Part shown: piece by piece, positions 26,632 to 37,200 of the stretch
Layout of the letters: each line of letters begins with the position of its first letter
How positions within the stretch are numbered: the first letter of the stretch is position 1
DNA from: Cheilinus undulatus
Lineage: Eukaryota; Chordata; Actinopteri; Labriformes; Labridae
Direction of reading: 5' to 3'
Length of the DNA stretch: 64,000 nt
Assembly (NCBI RefSeq): GCF_018320785.1
Contig: NC_054875.1
Location: 30,881,157 to 30,945,156 of the forward strand
The notes under the pieces: model-generated
Told to the model about the DNA's origin: nothing
Seen by the model: the letters and a program-made list of their open reading frames with translations, nothing else
Database searches by the model: none
Made by a program: the position numbers and the translations under genes

Positions 26632-26945
26632 TTGCTTATCTGTAAAAGAAAAAAGTATAAAACCTCTTTTTATAGAAGAAAGGCAGAAGTTCAGGGGAAA
26701 AAAACCTAAATACAATCAAAAAACACCAAAATCTAATTGCAAAGACTGTGGTTGCATTTGTAGTGAGACAGGATTTGAGGATTTTCTAGAGGTAAACACA
26801 AAAATGCATGCTCATCTATAAATACAACAAGTGCTTTAGGAAGAGGCAGCTGCGTAGCTCTGAGTAAATGTCCTTAGAGGATTAGGTCACAGAAAATAGA
26901 GTAATAAAATCAGTTAAAAATAAAGAATAAAACAAGAAATGTTAC

Positions 26946-27120
26946 CTTGGGTAATCCAGGAGCTACAGTACTCTGTGTGCTGAGGCTACAGCAGTCCCTG
27001 ACATGAAGAACTCTTCTCCAACTATGAGATTTTTTCACATGCGAAATGGAACAGTCCAAGCAAGTGAGGAGGGGGATGCCGAGGGGATGACAGATGCTGC
27101 TTTACGGATCTGCATGTTAA
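26946..27120 (-). other. slmap: probable noncoding 5' exon of slmap
   Basis: On the minus strand TTACCCAAG|GTAAC is a good donor at 26946. Joined to the acceptor at 26640 the reading frame of the slmap start runs back into TAG before any ATG, so the exon is untranslated. Its 5' limit is not defined; 27120 is nominal. Confidence 0.5.
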
Positions 27121-28189
27121 TGTAGCAAAAAAGCAAGCAAAAAGAGGGAACAGGGTGAGCTAAGATGACAAATACCACAAGTGAGGTTAAAATGCTACAC
27201 CAGAGGTAGGTAAGAAGACTGTAGCCAAACACACGACTCCCCCCCTCTTCTGTGGCTGAAGTCCCCTGCCCCTGCACTCTAGGTCATGCATCCGAGTAGG
27301 GCATCTCGGAAGCTGCAGCTGCATGCTGACACAGAGAGGTTTTGTTAAGGGAGCTGAGCTGTTCCCTGGTCAGTTGGTACTGATGTGAAAATCTGCATCA
27401 TGACAGATCATTAGGGGGGGGGCAGTCTGACAGTGTGTTCCATGTATGTTTGGCATTCAACTCCTCCTCTTTTTTGTTCTTTACAACATTTTTGTCACAT
27501 GTTAACTCCTATACAAATAAGCTTAAAGGTGCCATATTTATCTTAAAGGGTGGGGTTAAGCTTTACCTATAACAGGCAAAACCAGAATGTATTGTTTATT
27601 TAATTTCTTTTGTACGTGACTGTCAAACACAGCTCAGTTGGAAATGTTTGTAAGGCAGAGGTAAAAGATAAAAAAGCAACTGTATCATTTAAAAAGCTTG
27701 TCACATTGCTATTTGAATACCTACATAAGTAAAGAAATACGCTGCTCTGGTCACAAGGTTTCAAAACTTTGAGAGTTGCATCAGAAAATCCTTGAATAAT
27801 GTATGAAGAAGTCCATACACGAGCATGCAGGTACTGATTTATGTTTAATAAACTGGGATTCAGGGTCAGAGTTGGAGAAATAAAGACGTAACTCTGGGTT
27901 TTAAGTAATAAAATTTCATGTGAGCCTCAAACTAGCATGAGCCTCTAAGAGATTTTTTATGAAGAAAAAATAAAAAATAAAATAGCAGTTTGTGTGTCAC
28001 TTCTGTTTATTCTCAGAATTTCATTTCCTGTTTTAAACTTTGCATTTTTGTTTATGGTTTGCTATTGTTCCTGTAGTCTTCCACAATACTCACTTACAAA
28101 AAATGTAATGATGCAGTAATCCTGTACTAACATTTATCTGCTCACTCCCTGGTTTAAAAGCTTTACAAGAACAGATAACTGATGGTAGT

Positions 28190-28255
28190 ATTCTGCATAA
28201 GATAAGATATTCCTTTTTTAGTCCCACAAGGGGAAGTTCCAATGAAGAATGCTAC
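28190..28255 (+). repeat. LINE-type 3' tail
   Basis: AAGATAAGATATTCC followed by TTTAGTCCCACAAGGGGAA is the tail motif of fish LINEs that end in short GATAA repeats. Only the extreme 3' end is present. Confidence 0.45.
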
Positions 28256-30070
28256 GGCCATGGTTAAAAATGTTCACAAATGAATGGCTCTAATGATACT
28301 AGAATGCTCCACACTACTCAGGCATATCAGAGATTTTTCAGAGGAGTTGGTCAACCAAACACGCTGTAATAACACCTGAAAACATAATGTCAAGCTTGGT
28401 GTGGAAACTAAGTTTTTCAATCAGCTATTTGCATGCTGCTATCCATCAATTAAGGCATTCATTTTAAAGGCAATGCATTTTCAACCTTTAAAAAAAAAAG
28501 GCACAGGAGGTGAAATGAAACATGTTTTTTTTTGTTTAATCTTGAATTTGTTTCTTAATTTTGCTGCATGGCCCTAATCCATGTGAGGCCTTAACCTTGG
28601 CTGGCGGTAAGTTAAGGCTGGTAATGAGCCGGAGGTTTATACATGAAAGCGGCAAATCATTGACACACTGTCAGTCAATGTTAAACCTTTAAGCCATCTT
28701 TTCTATTCTCAGTAAAAATTTACTACCTTCACAGACCTGGTGCTTGCATCCCTGGAGGATGTGATTCCACTATGGAAAACAGTAAATAGCCTATCTTCAG
28801 TTAAGGGGATTAAGGCTCTTAAAGAGCACGCAATAAGTACTCTCTACACAGGCAAGTGTAGGGCAAGCCCATGATAACAGGTTTGAGCTTTAACTGCTTG
28901 TACTAACATAAAGGTCTGCAGGAAAAATCCTAACTACTTCATAACTAACATTTACGGCAGTGACCCAGATGATACAAATGAAATACAACTGATTCAAATA
29001 CTTCCTTCTTTCCTAAGACTTTGAGATCTGCTGTTGTAGCTTTGTTTAATTTAGTAAAACATCTTTTTTTTTACCTTTGCTAATGCTTAATAAGATTTTT
29101 TCTGTTTTAAAGCTTAGCTATAGACATGTGAAGATTGTCAAACCAGCAATCTATCCTGATGTCTTTGAAAGTATCATTTTAAAAGGCAAATAATATCCCC
29201 TTTTGAATCACAGTAAAGCAAGATTCATTACAAACTCATGAGGACAAAATTATTTGCCCCCCATTTCATTTTTTTAACATTCCCAAGTGCTGCTCAACAG
29301 AGCAGGGACTTTTAAACACAGCTTTTCCAAACATCCTAGTTTTATTTTGGAGGATTTCATTATTCTACTTTGCATACAGAAACAAAATTATTAAACAAAA
29401 ACCAAAAACTAGGGTCAAAATGATTATCTCCCCTGATGCTAACAGTCAGTTATGTCTCATTTTTGTTTGATAACGGCCTGCAGTCGCATGTTGTTGTTTT
29501 AAACGAGTCTCAGACACATCTCCTGGGGAATCCCAGCCCATTCTTCTTTAAACCAATCTCTCAAACTCCTACACATTTGATGGTCTCCTGGCATGGACCT
29601 TGGTTTTCAGGAGTTTGTGCAGGCCAGTCAATAACACTGGTCTTCAGGATGTTGTTCATTGCCAGGAGCAACGCATGTTTTGTCGTTGTTTGGTCGTTGT
29701 TGTGTTGGAAGACCCAGTGATGACTCAGACCTAGTTTTGCTTCTGACTGCTTGAGGTTTTCTCTTAAAATCTTCTCATATCCTTTTTTTCTTTATGATTC
29801 ACTCCACCATTATGAGATTCCCAGTTTCAGACACACTAAAGCAACCTCACAGCATAGTACCCCTACCGCAATGCTTCACTGTGGGTTCGGTTCTCCTTGG
29901 CTAGACACCTCTCCCTTCTTTCTTCAAACCTTAGCAAAGTCTCTGTAGTCAAAGAGTTCTAGTTTGGTCTCATCTGACCAAAGGACATCCTTCCAGTACA
30001 CATAATCTTTCTCCAGAATGCATCCTTACCATACTTCAGTCTGAAGTAAAACATTACTGAATGTGTCAGT

Positions 30071-30174
30071 GAACACTACTTGGTCTATCTTTGTAATGTT
30101 AAATTAATTCATACTACTTGTATTAGTAAATGCTGTAGTTTAAATAGAACATGACTTAAAATACATCAGCTGCC
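30071..30174 (+). repeat. direct repeat, copy A
   Basis: About 104 bp beginning GAACACTACTTGGTCTATC and running to GTTTAAATAGAACATGACTT and a CTGCCA end. It recurs, at roughly 80% identity by eye, at 30667-30773. Copy A lies inside the Tc1 element. Confidence 0.65.
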
Positions 30175-30180
30175 AGATGC

Positions 30181-30224
30181 AAAGACCCCAGAACAACTGT
30201 CTTGGCAGTTGTTTTGGGGTCTTT
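30181..30224. repeat. near-perfect hairpin
   Basis: Arms of 19 bp (AAAGACCCCAGAACAACTG and CAGTTGTTTTGGGGTCTTT) with one mismatch and a 6-base loop, inside the Tc1 copy next to direct repeat A. Confidence 0.7.
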
Positions 30225-30666
30225 AGACACATCTCTCACTAGTTTTCTTTCCTGAAGTCTTTCTCCTCCTACCTCTGCCAGGCTTGTTCTGTACCATGCC
30301 TCTCTAATAATTTGGATCCTGGTAGTTTTTGTGAAATAAATTTTTTTCTGTAAGCAAAGTTAAATAATGTCTAAACATATCTAATAAAATATTCACTGGG
30401 TAATTACTTTGAGAAAAACTTAAATTTTCCTAAGGGGCTAATAATTTTGTCTTGTCCTGTTTTGCATGTCTAAACAAACCTTCTCTATTCTAGCTTCAAT
30501 TGGTAAGGGAATAGATAAAAACATACTTTTACTTACTTAATTGCATAAATAAAATTTACTAAATCTGATAACTTACATGGAACTTTCTGAAATATTACCA
30601 ATTAGAACAAGCTAGCAAAAGCTAGGCTAGAAAGGAAGGTTTAAAATCGTTACTGGATGATGTAAT

Positions 30667-30773
30667 GAACACTGCTTGGTCTATCTTTGTACTGTTAAAG
30701 TAATTTGTAACACTTAAAATAGTAAATACTGTAGTTTAAATAGAACATGACTTCAATATACATTCAACTGCCA
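30667..30773 (+). repeat. direct repeat, copy B
   Basis: Second copy of the 30071 repeat (GAACACTGCTTGGTCTATC at its start), lying about 200 bp outside the right end of the Tc1 element. Confidence 0.65.
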
Positions 30774-31248
30774 ACAAAAAGAAAAAATGCTAGCGTTATT
30801 TAGCTAACTTGGCTACAGCTAATCAAATAACGTTTAGCATTAGTTAGCTTTAATGCGCCAGTTGACTGGAGCTTACGCTAGCTCCATTAAACTCCTCAAT
30901 TAAACCTTACTTTCTCAGCTAAATGTAGTCCAGGAGAGGCAGTCACAGGCTCTGCTGCAGCAACAAGCTCATCCCTCTTGTGAACTACCTCATTGGAAGT
31001 TGCCTAATAAACAGAGTGCTGTGGGCGTTGCACTTCTGCCTTACGTGTCAACCTAGCGGTCCGTGCAGTTTACTCAAAGCAGTGGACCACAAGTGATACT
31101 CAGTCAGGTTTAGCTTTTAGGGAGGAGGTGACGGTATCGCTGTTGACGGGCCTCAGTGAGTTGACTGAGTCACAGCCAGATGTGTGAAAAGTGAGTTACC
31201 GGTTTACCTTCTTCGCTTCTACTACTGGGCTTGAGTTTCAGCTCCCCG

Positions 31249-34200
31249 ATGACTTCTTCCGTCTCAGCCTGGCTTTGGAGTGAGAGATTTTGGCTTCCCG
31301 AAAATGTCTCATGGGCGGACCTGGAGAGTCCACCACCTGGTGTGGAGTATCCCCGACTGAAACACATATTCATCGCCTTGCCTTTGGCCGTCGGAGTTTT
31401 TCTCCTAAGACAACTTTTTGAAAGGTAAAATAGACTCTTGTTTTTTTAATGTTCCACAACCTACGTCCTTTACAGTTTGTAACATCTGTCTTGTGTGGCA
31501 CGACGAGGAAAAAAGGCGGATGAAAAAGTGCATAACACAGCAATCCTAGCATATGACTCATGCATGATGAGCACAAACTGCATGGAAGCTATTGAGAGCC
31601 TGCTTTCTGTTTGTAGTCCCATCCTGTGCTCCCAACACAAAATGCAGAGCTAGCACAGTAACAAAGTTAGTTTTAATGAAATCATGCAGATCTACTTAAG
31701 TGAATGCCCTTTGGCTGTAGGTTTTTTATTGATGTAGTGGCACTTACAGTGTTGTTTTTGCTTCATTCTCTTGGTATTCCTTTGGTATTCTTTTGTGGTG
31801 GTGATGCATAAACAACTTCAGACACAGGTTCACCTTGCTGAGCAGTGACACTTTGCAGGCATATTTGGTGCTGGAGTTATAATGGAACTGTTGTGTAATG
31901 ATCACACAACAAGTCATTGGAAACCAAACATTTGTGTCTGGTTTTGGGACTTTAGAAACTTTTCTGTGCAGTGTATCATATACACAAAGCCATCTTTTAC
32001 AGCTTATGCACACAAGTCCCTAACTTTCTCAGCAGTTCTTCCTTTTAGAGTAAAATAACCAATGAGAGGGCAGGCCAAAGTCCAGTCTGTACTTCTGTTC
32101 ATTCAGTCTTTTTTCTAATGTTGGGAAAACTCCCCCAGATTACTAGGTATATAAGATCCAGCCAGAATAAATGACTCTAAGTTTGAGCCTTAACATTGGT
32201 CAACTCAACCAGATTAACCAGATGATCTTGTGACACACATCAGTATTTTGTTTATAGGCGCCCCTTCTGATTTTCTCTGTCTCCCACCCACTCACATGAT
32301 AGGTCATCATGCTGTGTTTAGACTAGGTGCTACATTCCCCAGGATGCCTTCTCTGTCTCCCTATAGGCTCTATTGTACTCTCTATTTCTCACACACATGC
32401 ATGTCAAACAATACTTTGTGTAAAAACTGCTGAAGCTAGCAGTTCATGTCAATAGGGCCAGTTCAGCTAATATTTATCCCATATAGCCCGTGCAAAATGC
32501 TAATCTTTTTCATATGTCTCTCCTTTTCTGAATGTCTCTCTTAATACCACACCATCTATGTGTCCCCTCCCTGCCCTCTCTCTTTTCTGCCTCCGTCTGT
32601 GTGTATACAGGCTAGTGGCCAAGCCCTGTGCCCACATACTTCAGATTCAGGCGGGAGTGCCTCGGCGAGCCCAGTCCAGTGATGTCCTGGAGAGGGTGTA
32701 TCAGTCCAAAGCGGTACATAAGGCCCATGTTTGTGCTGTAGTCCAGTAAATTTTTCTCTGCATGCTGAAATACACTGCCACAAGCATAATGTTACGTTTA
32801 GTAAATATTTATTGTGGTGTGTCATACCTGGTATTGTGGTTTTTCAAGGGAAGACTATGAAAAGCAAATGGATTCTTTTCTTTCTTTCTCTGTAGTGTCC
32901 AGACACCAGGCAACTGGAGGGACTCTCCAAGCAGCTGGATTGGGATGTACGAAAAATACAGAGATGGTTTCGTGTTCGCCGGAACCAAGACAGGCCCAGT
33001 ACGCAGAAAAAGTTCTGCGAGAGCATGTAGGTTCCCGTGTTCATGTGTACCATGTATGAGTGGACATGGATCTGCACTGCAGTGCCTAGAAAGACCTATT
33101 CTTCAATAAGCAAGAGTAGTCTTTAGCACAGGCCGTCTACTGGATTCCGCCCCAAAAAAATTTATAGTATACCCACTCCTGTAGGCACCACTACACCACT
33201 GCTTATGATAATCCATTGCCTTATTCTTCAAGTGCCATTATGAGGTTAAAGTTGTAGATCCAGACAACAATATTTATTTTCTATTATATTTAGTCTACAG
33301 CCCACCAAGTTACATAATAAAACCAAACAAGAAGACAAGTACAGTCAATATCAGCATTCAAACAAACTTGTCCATGACAACAAGTCTACTGTAAGGAGCC
33401 AGGTCATAGAAGAATTGAAGAATTCTGTTGTTTTTGAATGTTGATAAAATTTATTACAATTAAATTTGTGTTACTGAAAACATTCTGGGACACATCTCTT
33501 AGCATGCTAACATGCATGTGTTTCACACAGCCATCTGGGAAACCTTCAATACTAAGTGTTTGGGAAAGGGCAAAGGCTTTGTAAAAAACTTGTGAGTGTG
33601 ATTGGATGAATGTTCTGTCTGTCACATCTTTACAGGCCAATCAGAGCAACAAAACACGTGACGTGGCCGCGACCAAGAAAAAAACTCACTGCTGTTCTTT
33701 GTTCTTCTTGTAACGAAGAAATGTCATCAATGTGAAAACCTGCACTTTAGCAGCATCCACGCTAATCTCTTATGCCATAATTGCGCTGGCCTCTTGTTGC
33801 TGCTTGCTTAAGTCACGACTCCGCCGCTCCTGAAAGTACTGCCCCTCATCACTGATAGGTCCTGTCACTTTCTAACCGGGCCCAAACAGTTCAGAGGGGA
33901 GCTTTGCAAGATGGATTTGCCAGTGGGAAACAAGGAAACGGGCAAATCCATCTGCTTTGCAAGGTTAACTAGTATATTGATTAGCATAAATCTCAAACAA
34001 TTGTTGTGTACAGAAACCGCCTATTGAAATCAAAGCAGACTTAATTTAGCTTTACATAAAGAAAATGTTTTATTTTCCTAATTCAGCTAACATAGTGCCA
34101 TACCAAAACAGCGCATTAGAGTAGAAGCGGATTCTTAATTTGGTTTCCAAGAAAAGAACATTAATTTCTTTCCTTCCTCCTTCATTTGCTTACAGTTTAA

Positions 34201-37200
34201 AGCACTGCTCTACCCAAGAACAGCCAAAATGAACTCTCAGCATCAGAGCAGACTTGGTATGGTATTTCCAGGTGAAGAATAGGATTCCTGTTGTCTCACT
34301 TCTGCTAGCATAATGATTAGCATACAGCTCAAAGCATTGCTGCGTATAGAAACAGCATGTCAGAATAAAAGCAGATTCTTAGTTTTGTTTCTGAAAATAA
34401 CACTTTTCTCCTAATTCTGCTAGCATTTTGTTGTTAGCATGCAATTGAAAGCATCACTGCAACCAAGAACAGCCTAAATTAGCTGGTTGTTTGCCGGGCA
34501 GACTCTTAATCTCAATTTTAGGAAAAAAACTATTTTTTTGTTTTCTAAATTCTGCTAGCATGTTGATTAGCATACAGTTCAAAGAATTACTGAGCCACGG
34601 ATTAGCCTAAATCTTATGTTTACTGTAGACTCTTGATCTTGTTTGTGAAATGCTAAGAAGTGTTTTTTCCTGTTTTCTTTTTTGACTTTCCCTCAGGTGG
34701 CGGTTTACATTTTACCTGGGGATTTTCATGTATGCAATTCGCCATTTATGGGTGGTGAGTTGAATTAGCATACTTTTTTCTCTTTATGAAATATACTGTT
34801 GTTGAATTTAAGTTTTCATGTCTTTAGCTTTCATTGAAAATGAATGAGGCTTCTATATTTTTGTTGATCTAATCAGGGACATGATCATATACACATTTTA
34901 TCTTTTACTGATAGTCACCTTGGATGTGGGATACCCGACATTGTTGGTACAACTATCCATTTCAGGTTAATATTTTCTTTTACTCATTGTATAATCTCAT
35001 TAAATTCCATGTATTTCAGCTATACTGCTCAATGATCTAGTATTAGTAAGCCAAAGGAAATGCATTTAAGTTAAACGTGTTATTCTTGTCTCCCTCCCAA
35101 AGTCTCTGAGCCCTGGACAGTACAACTACTATGTAGCTGAGCTGGCCTTTTATTGGTCTCTGATGTTTTCCCAGTTCACAGACATTAGGCGTAAGGTGAG
35201 TGAGCAACACCAAGACTATTGTGCAGCTTCTCTGTGGCCCGTTTGAACACTCCATACCCTTTAATATCACAATCGTTTTGCCAGTTTTGAGTGTTCATGG
35301 TATGCCATTTTCTTTTTTTTTTTGTCTTTCTTATTTACGGATGGTTGTTTGGCAGCTAAACCTAAGCACCTCTGTACATTTGAGGTGTATTTACGTTAGC
35401 TTTTTATTGCTTTGTGCTTCAGTAAAACAGGTCAGACAATTAAATGCTGCTCTACAACTTCTTTATAGTTTCATGTAAAGTTGTTATTCAGGTACAAGCC
35501 TTTCATATGGTGTTGTAGCTGAATGACTTGATGAATGTACAAAGACCAGCAATGATTTTTTCTCCATTACTCACTCCATAAGCTACAGGTGTTTTCTTTA
35601 AATACCAAGCTTGTAATTTTAACCCCATTTTAACCTACTCTCTCCTTCTGTCATCTCTCTTCATTTCACTGATGACAGGATTTCTTCATCATGCTTGTCC
35701 ACCACCTGGCCACCATCATGCTCATCACATTCTCCTACGCTAACAACATGTTAAGAGCTGGCACTCTGGTTATGTGTGTGCATGATTTATCTGACATCTT
35801 TCTTGAGGTAAAGACTTTTATGACACATGTTGCAAAACAAAAACTTGTGCAGGTTTATATTTGCTAAGCTACATATAGTTGTGCAAAATGTCAGGTAGGC
35901 AAACACAGCTGGGAGCATATAAGAATGGAAATATTCTGTGCTGTTAGCTCCTTGTATTACCTGTCTGACAGAGCACACGTCTCTCATTAGCATCTCTCTG
36001 ACACAGTGTCATTGACATGTACTGGAAGCAGCTTCAATTACTTGAACTACCTGTCTGACAGAAAAAACTATGCCATTCTTATTAGCATTGCTGTGACTAG
36101 ATGACATTGAAATGTAGTAGTACAAGTTTAGGCTAATAAAAGTTCTTGTGCACTCATTTTAATACATTGCAGCCTCATTTAAGTAGAAATATGTCATGAC
36201 TAAGACAGAGATTGTGATGTAATATTTTAGCACTGTGAATGATTAATTTCTTATTTGTTCCCAAAGGCTGCAAAGCTGGCCAACTATGCCAAGTACCAGA
36301 GGCTATGTGATGGCCTGTTTGTGGTGTTCAGCATAAGTTTTTTCCTCACCCGGCTGGTCATCTACCCTTTCTGGTGAGACATATTAGAGCTTATTTATAT
36401 GCAGTATGTTCTATTACACACTGTGCAAGTGTGCCCATTTTTGATTAACAAAAGATGACATTTTAAAGCGATTGAGTGACACATTAAGCTTAGTGTGTGT
36501 GTATTTCTTGCAGGATTGTTCACAGTGTTCTGTTTGAGAGTTGGGAAATCATTGGGCCATACCAAGCCTGGTGGCTCCTCAATGGTCTGCTGCTAGTGCT
36601 GCAGGTTCTTCACATAATCTGGTTCTACCTCGTCGCTCGCATCGCCATCAAAGCCATATTCAAGGGAAAGGTCAGTATAGAAGCATTTGGGAAAGCCAGA
36701 CTTTCACAAGTTCTTGATGATTGGACAAAGGTTCTGTCTGTCACTTTCATTACGGGTCATCAGAACAACAAGACAAAATGAGGTTGTACACATGCACAAC
36801 TCCAGTACAAACACTGCCGTAGTATATGAACAGTGGAACATGGTGTGGATAAAACTTACAGCAAGGCCAGTTGGAAGTAGAGCTAAAAAAATCCACTCTG
36901 CCAAGAGAAGCGTTCAGTGAAGCTCTTTGCTCTTGTTTTGGTAAAGAAATGTGGCATTATTCCGATAACAATGCCAGTTTTTCCACAGCTACATCAGAGT
37001 TAATCACTTACATACACCAGCTTACAGTACAACTTAATCTCACCTAAAACAATTTCAAAACCATGTTGAAGCAGGTATGGAGAAGAGCAAAAACATCTTT
37101 TCCATCATGCAAGCTTTCATTGCAGTTTTTGGCTCTTTATTTTACAAAGAAGTGTGTAATATTTCTGGTGAAACTGCTGCTGTATTAAAGCTACAGCCAA

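Larger units (their letters stand above)
29241..30460 (-). mobile_element. Tc1-like transposon, degenerate
   Basis: Inverted ends AGGACAAAATTATTTGCCCC on the left, and a right end that reads GACAAAATTATTAGCCCC on the other strand. The minus strand carries transposase pieces, for example VLWSDETKLELFD (the first catalytic Asp region) at about 29945-29990. The frame is broken in many places and the 3' third appears rearranged around 30050-30220. Flanking TA could not be assigned with certainty. Confidence 0.7.
27121..31248. other. divergent interval between slmap and cers5
   Basis: The two genes point away from each other, so both promoters should lie here. There are no recognisable coding exons. 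It contains a run of Gs (27412-27422), a LINE tail (28190), a Tc1 element (29241-30460) and a direct repeat (30071 and 30667). The last 300 bases before the cers5 start are richer in CG and probably hold its promoter and 5' UTR. Confidence 0.45.

Noticed and set aside
31231-31248. Earlier start for cers5
   Set aside because: The in-frame codons before 31249 contain no ATG (a TTG stands at 31231); ATG 31249 fits the family start.
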